64,000 nt of DNA from Propionicimonas sp020161015. Lineage in GTDB: Bacteria > Actinomycetota > Actinomycetes > Propionibacteriales > Propionibacteriaceae. The stretch is taken from assembly GCF_964266745.1 (NCBI RefSeq), contig NZ_CAXWGX010000001.1, positions 186,001 to 250,000 of the forward strand, in the 5' to 3' direction. Positions 1 through 8,073 of the stretch are shown piece after piece. The position numbers were made by a program, and so were the translations under genes. Under the pieces are notes generated by a model, which was not told where the DNA came from, made no database searches, and worked only from the letters and a program-made list of their open reading frames with translations. Positions within the stretch are counted from its first letter, which is position 1; every line of letters begins with the position of its first letter.

Positions 1-385
1 TCGGCACGTTCACCTTCTTGCCGTTGACCAGGAAGTGACCGTGGACGACCAGCTGCCGGGCCTGACGCCGGGTGGACGCGAGGCCGGCCCGGTAGATGAC
101 GTTGTCGAGGCGGGACTCGAGGATGATCAGCAGGTTGTCACCGGTCTTGCCGGAGAGGCGGTTGGCCTCTTCGTAGTAGCGGCGGAACTGCTTCTCGAGG
201 ATGCCGTAGGCGTAGCGGGCCTTCTGCTTCTCGCGGAGCTGGAGCAGGTACTCCGACTCCTTGGTGCGGCCGCGACCGTGCATGCCCGGGGGGTACGGAC
301 GGTGCTCGAAGGCCTTGTCGTTGCCCACCAGGTCGGTGCCGAGCCGGCGGGACTTCTTCGTGATGGGGCCGGTGTAACGGGCCAT
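1..385 (-). CDS. rpsD: 30S ribosomal protein S4 (3' end outside window)
   Basis: This is the N-terminal 128 codons of ribosomal protein S4, a primary 16S rRNA binder that starts assembly of the 30S body. The protein opens MARYTGPITKKSRRLG and continues with the S4 N-domain (HGRGRTKESEYLLQLREKQK) and the start of the RNA-binding S4 fold (RLDNVVYRAGLASTRRQARQ). An ATG at 383-385 follows a GAGGAGAG ribosome binding site. It lies 25 bp after rpsK in the same operon; rpoA and rplQ normally follow off the left edge. S4 is the classic autoregulator of this operon in enterobacteria, but nothing here proves that role. Confidence 0.97.
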   Translation of the reverse strand, partial: MARYTGPITKKSRRLGTDLVGNDKAFEHRPYPPGMHGRGRTKESEYLLQLREKQKARYAYGILEKQFRRYYEEANRLSGKTGDNLLIILESRLDNVIYRAGLASTRRQARQLVVHGHFLVNGKKVNVP

Positions 386-410
386 GTTTCTCTCCTCTTC
401 GGCTCAGGTA

Positions 411-830
411 CTAGACGCGACGGCGCTTCGGCGGACGGCAACCGTTGTGCGGCACCGGGGTGACGTCGGAGATCGGACCGATCTCCAGGCCGACGGCGCC
501 GAGCGAACGGATCGCGGTCTCGCGGCCGGAGCCGGGACCCTTGACGAAGACGTCCACCCGCTTCATGCCGTGCTCCATGGCGCGGCGGCCCGCGGCCTCA
601 GCGGCCATCTGGGCGGCGAACGGGGTGGACTTGCGGGAGCCCTTGAAGCCGACGGTGCCGGCAGAGGCCCATGAGATCACGGCACCCGTGGGATCGGTGA
701 TCGAGATGATCGTGTTGTTGAACGTGCTCTTGATGTGCGCCTGACCGGCGACGACGTTCTTCTTCTCCTTGCGGCGAACCTTGCCCTTTGCGGCGGCCTT
801 CTGGCTCGCGGTGCGGCCTGCAGTAGCCAA
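411..830 (-). CDS. rpsK: 30S ribosomal protein S11
   Basis: Ribosomal protein S11 of the 30S platform, 139 aa, normal for the family. Recognisable segments are AHIKSTFNNTIISITDPTG, AAEAAGRRAMEHGMK, GPGSGRE and the C-terminal PHNGCRPPKRRRV. The only sensible start is TTG at 828-830, preceded at 8 nt by AGGAG; no ATG or GTG lies in frame at the expected N-terminus. It sits between rpsM (35 bp upstream) and rpsD (25 bp downstream), the standard actinobacterial order. A TTG start in such a highly expressed gene is uncommon and may temper its translation. Confidence 0.97.
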   Translation of the reverse strand: MATAGRTASQKAAAKGKVRRKEKKNVVAGQAHIKSTFNNTIISITDPTGAVISWASAGTVGFKGSRKSTPFAAQMAAEAAGRRAMEHGMKRVDVFVKGPGSGRETAIRSLGAVGLEIGPISDVTPVPHNGCRPPKRRRV

Positions 831-865
831 TTCAGTTACTCCTGGATCCTTGTCCTAGGCCGCTA

Positions 866-1240
866 TCAGCGGGCCTTCTTCTTCCCGGCGACAGCCTTCT
901 TCTTGCCCTTGCGGGTGCGGGCGTTGGTCCGGGTGCGCTGACCGCGGACCGGCAGGCCCATGCGATGACGACGGCCCTGGTAGGAGCCGATCTCGATCTT
1001 GCGACGGATGTCTGCGGCCACCGAGCGACGGAGGTCACCCTCGGTCTCGTAGTTGGCCTCGAGGTGGTCGCGCAGGGCGACCAGCTGATCGTCGGTGAGC
1101 TGGTGGACACGGATGTCGCCACTGATGCCAGTGGCGGCCAGGGTCTCCTTGGCGCGGGTACGGCCGATGCCGTAGATGTAGGTGAGGGCGATCTCGAGCC
1201 GCTTCTCGCGCGGCAGATCGACCCCGATGAGACGTGCCAT
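866..1240 (-). CDS. rpsM: 30S ribosomal protein S13
   Basis: Ribosomal protein S13 of the 30S head, 124 aa; it contacts 5S rRNA and L5 through the B1 bridge and the P-site tRNA. Visible: MARLIGVDLPREKR, the helix-two-turns-helix segment YIYGIGRTRAKE, and the basic tail RGQRTRTNARTRKGKKK. The reading frame stays open about 47 codons upstream of this ATG (1238-1240), but that stretch has no S13 homology and S13 always begins near MARI/LxGV, so I use the internal ATG, which has AAAGG upstream. It is separated from rpmJ by 225 bp holding inverted repeats. Confidence 0.97.
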   Translation of the reverse strand: MARLIGVDLPREKRLEIALTYIYGIGRTRAKETLAATGISGDIRVHQLTDDQLVALRDHLEANYETEGDLRRSVAADIRRKIEIGSYQGRRHRMGLPVRGQRTRTNARTRKGKKKAVAGKKKAR

Positions 1241-1465
1241 CAGGCGGTTACCTTTCAACTGTTCGAGCCGGCGGACCGACTCGCGAAGGTGTCTGGCGTG
1301 ATGCGTCCCCTTGCCGCCTGGCATGGGCCCCGGCCTTCGTCCGGGGGTGGCCACCGGGGCACTCCCCGGTGTTGCTATCACGTTCTGTGTGGTTATTCAG
1401 TTGTGCGCTGGCCCTCAGGCCGGTGTTCCGCGTCCCGCGCTCGCGGGGCCTGGATGAGCCGGAGC
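1241..1465 (-). promoter_or_regulatory. rpsM 5' leader / intercistronic region with two hairpins
   Basis: Unusually long 225-bp spacer between rpmJ and rpsM. It contains a perfect 8-bp stem (1352-1359 with 1364-1371, 4-nt loop) and a second GC-rich inverted repeat (1434-1439 with 1442-1447). These could terminate or attenuate the infA-rpmJ transcript, or act as a ribosomal-protein binding leader for rpsM-rpsK-rpsD. I see no clear TANNNT promoter next to rpsM. The function is inferred from position only. Confidence 0.4.
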
Positions 1466-1579
1466 TCAGCCCTGGCGCTGCTTGTGGCGCGGGTTGTCGC
1501 AGATCACCATCACGCGACCGTGCCGGCGGATCACCTTGCACTTGTCACAGATCTTCTTGACGCTCGGCTGAACCTTCAT
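1466..1579 (-). CDS. rpmJ: 50S ribosomal protein L36
   Basis: L36, a 37-aa zinc-ribbon protein of the large subunit. The sequence MKVQPSVKKICDKCK continues to a C-terminal RHKQRQG. The C+ form zinc ligands Cys11, Cys14, Cys27 and His32 are intact, so this is the zinc-binding type rather than the C- paralogue expressed under zinc limitation. It starts with ATG at 1577-1579 and lies 77 bp after infA, the conserved actinobacterial arrangement. Confidence 0.97.
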   Translation of the reverse strand: MKVQPSVKKICDKCKVIRRHGRVMVICDNPRHKQRQG

Positions 1580-1656
1580 CGAGCAACTTTCTGACTCATC
1601 GCCGAGCGCAGGGATATCCCGTGGTCGGACTGGTGGTGGATTCTTGCGGACGTGCC

Positions 1657-1878
1657 TTACCGGTGCCGGAAGACGATGCGTCCACGGCTCAGGTCGTAGG
1701 GGGACAGTTCGACGACCACCCGGTCGGCCGGAATGATGCGGATGTAGTGCTGCCGCATCTTGCCGCTGATGGTCGCGAGAACCTTGTGCCCGTTGGCCAG
1801 TTCCACCCGGAACATGGCGTTGGGCAGGGCTTCGACGACGGTTCCCTCCAGTTCGAGGGCGCCTTCCTTCTTCGCCAT
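1657..1878 (-). CDS. infA: translation initiation factor IF-1
   Basis: IF-1, 73 aa, an OB-fold protein that occupies the 30S A site during initiation and modulates IF-2 and IF-3. Landmarks: MAKKEGALELEGTVVEALPN, MFRVELANGHKVLATISGKM and the RNA-contacting segment RIIPADRVVVELSPYDLSRG. Upstream in-frame codons to 1935 are not conserved, so I place the start at ATG 1876-1878, preceded by GGGAG. A TAGTCT -10 candidate on the minus strand (1942-1947) would give a roughly 57-nt leader containing a 6-4-6 inverted repeat (1912-1927). Confidence 0.97.
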   Translation of the reverse strand: MAKKEGALELEGTVVEALPNAMFRVELANGHKVLATISGKMRQHYIRIIPADRVVVELSPYDLSRGRIVFRHR

Positions 1879-2036
1879 TACTCCCAATCGTTGAGTGTGT
1901 GTGGACGCACGCCTGTGCAGGCACAGGTCATGCAAGGGTCAAGACTACTTCACAAGCCCAAGCGGCCCCAAATCGGGGCCGGCGACCACACTGTTGCCGG
2001 GAATGCCGGCGGGATGCCTCCACGTTACCTGCTGTC

Positions 2037-2936
2037 ATGCGAGCAGTGGTCTTCGACAGCTACGGTCCCCCAGACGTCCTGCACACCGCGGAGGTGGCCG
2101 AACCCACCCCGGCACCCGGACGGGTGCGGATCCGGGTGCGGGCGGCCGGGGTGAACCCCTTCGACTACAAGCAGCGCTCGGGGATGATGTCCCGCGGCGC
2201 GGCACTCGAGGCACCGGTGGTGCCGGGCCTGGAGGCCGCCGGCGTCGTGGACGCGGTCGGCGAGGGCGTCGAGGGGGTCGCCGTCGGCGACGAGGTGTTC
2301 GGCCTCGGCAGGGCGACCTACGCCGAGCAGGCGGTCCTCCGCGCCTGGGCACCGCTGCCGGCCGGCCTCGGCTTCACCGACGCTGCGGCCCTGTCGGTGG
2401 CGGGCGAGACGACGATCCGGATGCTCGACGTGCTGCGCCCGGCTCCGGGCGCGACGGTGCTCGTGCACGGGGCGGCGGGCGGTGTCGGCCAGGCGGCCGT
2501 GCAGATCGCCGTCGCGAACGGGCTGCGGGTGATCGGGACGGCGAGCACGCACAACCACGACTGGCTCCGGGAACTGGGCGCCGAGCCGGTGGCCTACGGC
2601 GAGGGGTTGGTGGAGCGCGTGCGCGCACTCGCCCCGGACGGCGTCGACGGCGTCCTCGACACGGCCGGCAGCCAGCTGGACGACCTCATCGCGATCGCGG
2701 GATCGCCGGCGAAGGTCGTCACCATCGCCAACTACACCGCGGCGGAGCGCGGCGTCCACGTCACCGGGGGCGGGGGCGACGCGTCCGCGGCCCTGGCCAC
2801 CGTGGCCGGCCTGGCCGCGTCCGGACGCCTGCGGGTGCGGGTCGTCCGCACGCTCCCGCTGGAGCAGGCCGCGGAGGCCCACACCCTGAGCGAGGCGCGC
2901 AGTTCCGGCGGGAAGATCGTGCTGACCGTGAGTTGA
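2037..2936 (+). CDS. NADP-dependent quinone oxidoreductase / zinc-less MDR alcohol dehydrogenase
   Basis: A 299-aa medium-chain dehydrogenase/reductase of the quinone oxidoreductase (QOR) branch, which reduces quinones or enones with NAD(P)H. The GroES-like N-terminal half begins MRAVVFDSYGPPDVL and contains RAAGVNPFDYKQRSG. The Rossmann half contains the nucleotide-binding motif VLVHGAAGGVGQAAVQIA. The cysteine-rich structural zinc loop of zinc ADHs is absent, which fits the QOR branch. The start is ATG 2037; the frame is open further upstream but without homology. It is divergent from infA. The substrate is unknown. Confidence 0.85.
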   Translation: MRAVVFDSYGPPDVLHTAEVAEPTPAPGRVRIRVRAAGVNPFDYKQRSGMMSRGAALEAPVVPGLEAAGVVDAVGEGVEGVAVGDEVFGLGRATYAEQAVLRAWAPLPAGLGFTDAAALSVAGETTIRMLDVLRPAPGATVLVHGAAGGVGQAAVQIAVANGLRVIGTASTHNHDWLRELGAEPVAYGEGLVERVRALAPDGVDGVLDTAGSQLDDLIAIAGSPAKVVTIANYTAAERGVHVTGGGGDASAALATVAGLAASGRLRVRVVRTLPLEQAAEAHTLSEARSSGGKIVLTVS

Positions 2937-2946
2937 GCGTTCCCTG

Positions 2947-2970
2947 CTGCGCCGCGGGAGTGCGGCGTAG
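2947..2970 (+). terminator. hairpin after quinone oxidoreductase, overlapping the helR -10
   Basis: A 9-bp stem with one G-U pair (2947-2955 with 2962-2970, 6-nt loop) begins 10 bp after the stop codon. There is no T-tract. Its right arm overlaps a TAGACT -10 hexamer (2968-2973) placed to start helR transcription about 28 nt before its GTG, so the element may serve as terminator, promoter-embedded operator, or both. Confidence 0.45.
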
Positions 2971-3006
2971 ACTTGTCCGTCGCGCACCTTTGCAGAAGGA
3001 CACCAC

Positions 3007-5196
3007 GTGGATTCACCCTCGTCACCCCCGAGCGACCTCGCGAGGGAGCTGGCCATCGAGCAGGCGCACGTAGACCTCGTCTACGAGCACCTCGAGGAGG
3101 CCACCCGCTCGGCCCGCAAGGTGGCATCCCAGGGCCAGGACCTGTACCGGTCCGACCGTGAGACCTGGGTTCGCGAGGAGGACGGCACCGCCCTGTTCGA
3201 GCGCGACGCGTTCGCTTTCCAGGCCGCACGCCGGCTCGCCATCCTCGACGCAGAGCACGAGGGACTCGTGTTCGGCCGCCTCGACCACACCGACGGCGAG
3301 ACCCGCTACATCGGTCGGATCGGCGTCCGCGACGCCGACTACGAGCCGCTGGTGATCGACTGGCGGGCGCGCGCAGCGGAGCCGTTCTACCGCGCCACCG
3401 CCACCGATCCGATGGGCGTGGTGCGCCGGCGGGTGCTGCGCTGCCGCAACGACATCGTCGTCGGCATCGAGGACGACCTGCTCGACAGCAACCACGGCCG
3501 CGACGACCTGGTGATCATCGGCGAGGGCGCCCTGATGGCCGCCCTGAAGCGTGCCCGCGGCCCGCGCATGCGGGACATCGTCGCGACGATCCAGGCCGAG
3601 CAGGACGAGGCGATCCGCGCCGAGCACGCGGGCGTCACGGTCATCTCCGGCGGCCCGGGCACAGGCAAGACCGTGGTCGCACTGCATCGGGCGGCCTACC
3701 TGCTGTACTCGAACCGGCGCCGGTTCGAGCGCGGCGGGATCCTCGTGGTCGGCCCGAGCGGGCTGTTCATGGACTACATCGAGCGCGTGCTGCCGTCCCT
3801 CGGCGAGGACTCGGTGACGCTGCGTCCGATCGGCGGGGTGGCGGTCGACACGCTCGGGTTCAGCGCGTCCCGCAACGACGCCGCCGAGGCCGCCGCGATC
3901 AAGGGCAGCCTGCGGATGGTGCCGCTGCTGAAGCGCCTGGTGAACCTGCCACTGCTCGACCCGGGCGCGGACCAGCCGCCGCTCCGGGTGACGGTGAAGG
4001 GCGAGGCGCTGACGCTCGACGCCGCCACGCTCGGCCGGATCCGCCGCGACGTGCTCACCCGCACCCGGGCGAACGCCGGGCGCCCCGCGGCGGAGACCGC
4101 GGTGATGGCCGCGCTGTACGAGCGGCTGCCGGGCGACCTCGAGCTCGACCTGCCCACCATGACCGAACTGGTGAAGGACTCCGCGCTCTACCGGATGTTC
4201 CTCCAGGCGTGGTGGCCCGACCTGACCGCGACCGACGTGCTGCGCCGGCTGGCATCGCCGCAGGTGGTGGCGCGCGTGGGCGAGGGCATCCTCGACGGGA
4301 CCGAGCAGGGCGCCCTCGCGGCGTCCTTCGCGTTCGCCGACTGGTCGGTGGCGGACGTGGCGCTCCTCGACGAGCTGGTCTCCATGCTGGGGCCGATCGA
4401 CGACTCCGAGGAGCCTGACGAGCCGTTGCTGTTCCTGCCGGACGGGACGGAGATCACCGAAGTGGTGACGACGGCGGACCGGCTGCGCACCGTCCGCGAG
4501 CACGACCCCCAGGCGGACCCGCACGACACGTTCACGCACCTGCTCGTCGACGAGGCGCAGGACATCAGCCCCATGCAGTGGCGGATGCTGCGTCGGCGCG
4601 GCTCGCAGGCGAGCTGGACGATCGTCGGCGACCCCGCGCAGAGCAGCTGGCCCGATCCGGCGGAGTCCGAGCGCGCGCTGGCCGACCTGATCGGTTCCGC
4701 GCCGAACCGCCGGTACCGGCTCTCCACCAACTACCGCAGCCCCGCGGAGGTGTTCGAGCTGGCCGCGAAGGTGGTCCGTCCGGCCTTCCCGGACGCCGAC
4801 CTGCCGGTGGCCGTCCGTTCCACCGGCGTGGATCCCGCACTGCTCGCCGTGCCGGAGGAGGCGCTGGTCGCCGAACTCGACCGGGTGCTGGCCGATCTGG
4901 CCGGACGCGTCGAGGGGACGATCGGCGTGATCGCCGCGCCGTCACGGCTCGACGCGCTGGCCGGTGCCGAGCTGCCGTCCGTGCCCGGCGAGGCGGGACG
5001 GATCACGTTCCTCACCCCGCTGAACGCCAAGGGGCTGGAGTACGACGCGGTCGTGGTGGTCGGTCCGGACGAGATCGTCGCGGAGTCGCCGGGCGGCGTC
5101 CGCGTCCTCTACGTCGCGCTCACCCGGCCGACGCAGCGGCTGGTGACGATCGATGTGGGTCGATCTCCCGGAGCCTGGCGAGAATCTCTGCGGTAG
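3007..5196 (+). CDS. helR: HelD/HelR-family RNA polymerase recycling helicase-like ATPase
   Basis: A 729-aa superfamily 1 ATPase of the actinobacterial HelD/HelR group, cytoplasmic proteins that pry stalled RNA polymerase off DNA and in some species displace rifamycins. The N-terminal coiled coil (about 1-90) matches the HelD arm that enters the secondary channel. Walker A GGPGTGKT is at 215-222, Walker B DEAQD at 515-519, and SF1 motifs NYRSP, GLEYDAVVVVGPDE and LYVALTRPTQRL follow. The start is GTG with AGAAGGA 6 nt upstream; TAGACT at 2968-2973 is a candidate -10. Its last 77 bp overlap the 3' end of metF on the opposite strand. I assign the family confidently; the rifamycin role is known for homologues and only inferred here. 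Confidence 0.85.
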   Translation: MDSPSSPPSDLARELAIEQAHVDLVYEHLEEATRSARKVASQGQDLYRSDRETWVREEDGTALFERDAFAFQAARRLAILDAEHEGLVFGRLDHTDGETRYIGRIGVRDADYEPLVIDWRARAAEPFYRATATDPMGVVRRRVLRCRNDIVVGIEDDLLDSNHGRDDLVIIGEGALMAALKRARGPRMRDIVATIQAEQDEAIRAEHAGVTVISGGPGTGKTVVALHRAAYLLYSNRRRFERGGILVVGPSGLFMDYIERVLPSLGEDSVTLRPIGGVAVDTLGFSASRNDAAEAAAIKGSLRMVPLLKRLVNLPLLDPGADQPPLRVTVKGEALTLDAATLGRIRRDVLTRTRANAGRPAAETAVMAALYERLPGDLELDLPTMTELVKDSALYRMFLQAWWPDLTATDVLRRLASPQVVARVGEGILDGTEQGALAASFAFADWSVADVALLDELVSMLGPIDDSEEPDEPLLFLPDGTEITEVVTTADRLRTVREHDPQADPHDTFTHLLVDEAQDISPMQWRMLRRRGSQASWTIVGDPAQSSWPDPAESERALADLIGSAPNRRYRLSTNYRSPAEVFELAAKVVRPAFPDADLPVAVRSTGVDPALLAVPEEALVAELDRVLADLAGRVEGTIGVIAAPSRLDALAGAELPSVPGEAGRITFLTPLNAKGLEYDAVVVVGPDEIVAESPGGVRVLYVALTRPTQRLVTIDVGRSPGAWRESLR

Positions 5197-6046
5197 CCCG
5201 CGAGCGGTTCTGGGTGAAGAACTGCAGGCCCGGCGCCCCGCCGGCGAGCAGCCGGTCGCACAGTTCCACCGCGATGTCGACCCCCACCTGACGCACCGCT
5301 GCGGGGTCGTCGGCGACGGCGTGCAGCCGGTCGACGACGACGCGGGGCAGGTCGGCACCCGAGAAGGTGGCCATGCGCTCGATCTGGCGCACGTTGGTGA
5401 CGGGCATGATGCCGGCGATGACCGGCAGCGCGCAGCCCAGGGCCCGCACCCGCTCGACGAGGCGGAAGTAGGCGTCGGCATCGAAGAAGAGCTGGGTGAT
5501 CGCGAACTCGGCGCCGGCCTGCTCCTTCTCCGCGAGGATCCGGGCGTCGAGGTCGAGGTCGAAGTGCTCGGGGTGCCCGTCGGGGAAGGCGGCCACGCCC
5601 ACGCAGAAGTCGCCGCTGGCCTTCACCAGCCGGACGAGGTCGGTGGCGTGGTCGAGCCCGTTCGGGTGCCGCTCCCAGGGAGCCGAGGGGCCGCCGGGCG
5701 GGTCGCCACGGACCGCGAGGATGTGCCGGACGCCGGCCTCGGCATAGGCGTCCAGTGCGCCGCGGAGGTCGGCGACCGACTGGCTGACGCAGGTGAGGTG
5801 GCCCATGGTGATGGCGGAGGTGCGCTGCCGGATCAGGCGGGTGGCGTCGATGGTGCGGGCCCGGGTGGAGCCGGAGGCGCCGTAGGTGACGGAGACGAAG
5901 TCGGGGTGGAGCGGGTCGAGTCCGCCGATCGCGTCGAGGAGCTGCGCCTGGCCGGCGTCGTCCCTGGGAGGGAAGAACTCGAACGACATCGTGGCGTGGT
6001 CGCCTGCGGCGAGCACGTCGGCGATGGTCGGTTCGGGTCCGGGCAT
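5120..6046 (-). CDS. metF: methylenetetrahydrofolate reductase
   Basis: A 308-aa FAD-dependent 5,10-methylenetetrahydrofolate reductase that makes 5-methyl-THF for methionine synthesis. The TIM-barrel markers are present: MSFEFFPPRDDAGQ near the N-terminus, VSVTYGASGSTRART, HLTCVSQS, LAVRGDPP, FCVGVAAFPDGHPE, ITQLFFDADAYFRLV, PVIAGIMPVTN and the C-terminal FFTQNRSRAT. The start is ATG 6044-6046. Seven nucleotides upstream is TACCCT (6054-6059), consistent with a leaderless transcript. The last 77 bp run into helR; about a dozen residues after LREI look like a non-conserved tail created by that overlap. Confidence 0.95.
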   Translation of the reverse strand: MPGPEPTIADVLAAGDHATMSFEFFPPRDDAGQAQLLDAIGGLDPLHPDFVSVTYGASGSTRARTIDATRLIRQRTSAITMGHLTCVSQSVADLRGALDAYAEAGVRHILAVRGDPPGGPSAPWERHPNGLDHATDLVRLVKASGDFCVGVAAFPDGHPEHFDLDLDARILAEKEQAGAEFAITQLFFDADAYFRLVERVRALGCALPVIAGIMPVTNVRQIERMATFSGADLPRVVVDRLHAVADDPAAVRQVGVDIAVELCDRLLAGGAPGLQFFTQNRSRATAEILARLREIDPHRSSPAAASAG

Positions 6047-6097
6047 GGGGGCAAGGGTAGGCGAGCGCCTGCGCGTGGGGCAGTCTAGGCTCAGACC
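6047..6097. promoter_or_regulatory. divergent leaderless promoters of metF and the polyprenyl synthase gene
   Basis: A 51-bp divergent spacer. On the minus strand TACCCT (6054-6059) lies 7 nt before the metF ATG. On the plus strand TAGGCT (6086-6091) lies 6 nt before the GTG at 6098. Both spacings put the transcription start at the initiation codon. No separate ribosome binding site is visible in front of either gene. Confidence 0.7.
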
Positions 6098-7195
6098 GTG
6101 GTCACCCTGGACGCCGCCGACCCGCTGTCGGACCCGCTGCGCGCCGCCGTCGGCGACGAGCTGGCCGCCTTCCTCGACTCGCGCGGACGGGCGCTCGGCA
6201 CGCTGGGGCCCGAGGTGGACGACCTGGTCCGGCTGGCCACGGTGTTCACCGACGGCGGCAAGCGGCTGCGTCCGGCGTTCTGCTGCTGGGGCTACCTGGC
6301 CGCGACCGGCGACAGCCGGGTGCCGGACTGGGTGGTGCGCGCCGCAGCGAGCCTCGACCTCCTGCACGTGAGCGCGCTGGTGCACGACGACGTCATGGAC
6401 GGCTCCCGCACCCGCCGGGGCCTGCCGGCGGCGCACGTTCAGCTCGCCGCGCGGCACGCCGCGGCCGGCGGCAGGGGCGGCTCGGAGGAGTTCGGCCGGG
6501 CCGGGGCGATCCTGCTCGGCGACCTGCTGCTGATGTGGTCGGTGGAGCTGTTCAACCAGTGTGGAGCGCCGTCGGGCGCGCTGGCCGCGGCGCAGCCGCT
6601 GCTGGCGTCCATGCGTGCGGAGGTGACGGGCGGGCAGTACCTGGACATCACCGCGCAGACGCGGTCGCCGCTGGACGCGCGCACCGACCCCGCGTCCGTC
6701 GTCGCGCAGGTGCGGCGGGTGGTGGAATACAAGACCGCGCGGTACACGGTGATCCGTCCGCTGCAGATCGGGGCGGCGCTGGGCGGCGCGGACGCAGTCC
6801 TGCTCGACCGGCTGGAGCGGTACGGCTCACCGCTCGGCAGGGCGTTCCAGTACCGCGACGACGTGCTCGGCGTGTTCGGCGACGAGGCGGTCACCGGCAA
6901 GCCGGCCGGGGACGACCTGCGCGAGGGCAAGCTGACCGTGCTCATCGCCAATGCCATGGCCGGCAGCGGCAAGGAGGCCGCCACGCGGCTGGACACGCTG
7001 CTCGGCAGGGAGCTCAGCGACGCCGAGGTCGCGGAGGCGCGGGCGCTGATCATCGCGTCCGGTGCGCGGGAGGCGGCAGAGGCGGAGATCGAGTCGGCGT
7101 CCGAAGAGGCGAGGGCCGCGCTGGTCGGGCTGGGCGACCTTGCGTCTCGTGGCCTGGACGCCCTGGTCGACCTGGCGACGCGTCGCGACGCGTGA
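6098..7195 (+). CDS. polyprenyl diphosphate synthase (geranyl/geranylgeranyl-type)
   Basis: A 365-aa trans-isoprenyl diphosphate synthase that condenses IPP with allylic diphosphates to supply menaquinone or carotenoid side chains. Motifs: GGKRLRP near residue 53, first aspartate-rich motif HDDVMD at 96-101 followed by RTRRGLPA, and second aspartate region YRDDVLGVFGD at 252-262. The DDVLG form, lacking a DDxxD ending, is the actinobacterial IdsA-like variant. The GTG start is positioned 6 nt after a TAGGCT -10, so the mRNA is probably leaderless. Chain length cannot be read from the sequence with confidence. Confidence 0.88.
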   Translation: MVTLDAADPLSDPLRAAVGDELAAFLDSRGRALGTLGPEVDDLVRLATVFTDGGKRLRPAFCCWGYLAATGDSRVPDWVVRAAASLDLLHVSALVHDDVMDGSRTRRGLPAAHVQLAARHAAAGGRGGSEEFGRAGAILLGDLLLMWSVELFNQCGAPSGALAAAQPLLASMRAEVTGGQYLDITAQTRSPLDARTDPASVVAQVRRVVEYKTARYTVIRPLQIGAALGGADAVLLDRLERYGSPLGRAFQYRDDVLGVFGDEAVTGKPAGDDLREGKLTVLIANAMAGSGKEAATRLDTLLGRELSDAEVAEARALIIASGAREAAEAEIESASEEARAALVGLGDLASRGLDALVDLATRRDA

Positions 7196-7266
7196 GGCGT
7201 TCGTTCGCCGATGGCGTGGCGCCCCTGGCTCCGGTTCCCGCTCAGCGTCCCTGCTCGTCTGCCTGC

Positions 7267-8073
7267 TCAGCGGACCACGAGGGCGTTCAGCTCGCCGACC
7301 GCCAGCGCCCGGGTGGCGGTGTAGCTGCCGGGAAGGCTCCCCGAGGCGCCCAGCGCCGACCAGCCGATCCGCCAGTTGGTGGTCGCGGTGACCGTGTAGC
7401 TGCCCTTCGGCAGTGACGCCTTCTCGTAGGTGTAGCCGCAGTCCGGAGAGGCCGTTCCGGGCCTGGCCGTGCGGGGGTAGGCGCGGGTGGCCGTGCAGGT
7501 CACGGTGTGGCCGTCCCCCATCTCGAAGGTGGTCGAGAGCCAGGTCGCACGCAGCGTGAACGTGATGCCGTACGCCCGCACCCTGCTCGTGACCGTGCGG
7601 GGGCCGTCCGTCCACAGCCACAGCGGGTAGCCGACCGCGGCCATCTTCCACTCGTTCGCCTCGGGGTCAGGACCGAACCGCGGGGTGGGGTCGGGCAGTT
7701 GCAGCCGCACGATCAGCGTGCGCGCCATCGCGCTCAGGTCGAGCATCAGCTGCGCCCGCGACGGCTTCGTGCTCTCCGTCGGCGTGGTGCACGAGAAGGC
7801 CTGGTTCATCCGTCGGCAGGCTCCGACGAACGCGCGCCACTGTTCAGCGGTGAGCTTGGGTTCTGGGGAGTTGCCGCGTGACTCCCCACCCGGGGAGTGC
7901 ACGTCCTTCTTTGAGCTCTTGCGTTCCGTCCATCGAGCCTGTCCCGTGAACCCACCCGTCCCGTTGTCGGTGACACTCGTTCCGTCAGTTCCGTCGGCCG
8001 GGCTGGCGATTGCGGTCGGCCCACCTCCGAGCGTCAGACATATCGCCGCTGCGAGTCCAACGACTAGCCGCAT
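7267..8073 (-). CDS. secreted protein of unknown function
   Basis: A 268-aa protein with a clear Sec signal peptide (MRLVVGLAAAICLTLGGGPT, cleavage near AIASPA at 21-26). The mature region is Ser/Thr-rich to about residue 75, then has a globular C-terminal half with Trp, Tyr and Cys residues and beta-type repeats (TVTCTATRAYPRT, YTVTATTNWRIGW) that look immunoglobulin- or PKD-like. I do not recognise a named family; similar secreted proteins of unknown role occur in other actinobacteria. Its start overlaps the 3' end of the upstream lipoprotein gene by 10 bp, so the two are co-translated. Codons in its 5' part are less GC-rich than those of its neighbours. Confidence 0.75.
   Translation of the reverse strand: MRLVVGLAAAICLTLGGGPTAIASPADGTDGTSVTDNGTGGFTGQARWTERKSSKKDVHSPGGESRGNSPEPKLTAEQWRAFVGACRRMNQAFSCTTPTESTKPSRAQLMLDLSAMARTLIVRLQLPDPTPRFGPDPEANEWKMAAVGYPLWLWTDGPRTVTSRVRAYGITFTLRATWLSTTFEMGDGHTVTCTATRAYPRTARPGTASPDCGYTYEKASLPKGSYTVTATTNWRIGWSALGASGSLPGSYTATRALAVGELNALVVR

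Noticed and set aside
2937..3006. Rifamycin-associated element upstream of helR
   Set aside because: The hairpin here does not match the GGGGCTTGC-type inverted repeat.
3022..4539. 505-codon open frame antisense to helR
   Set aside because: Arg/Gly/His-rich text without domains; a shadow of GC-rich codons in the helR gene.
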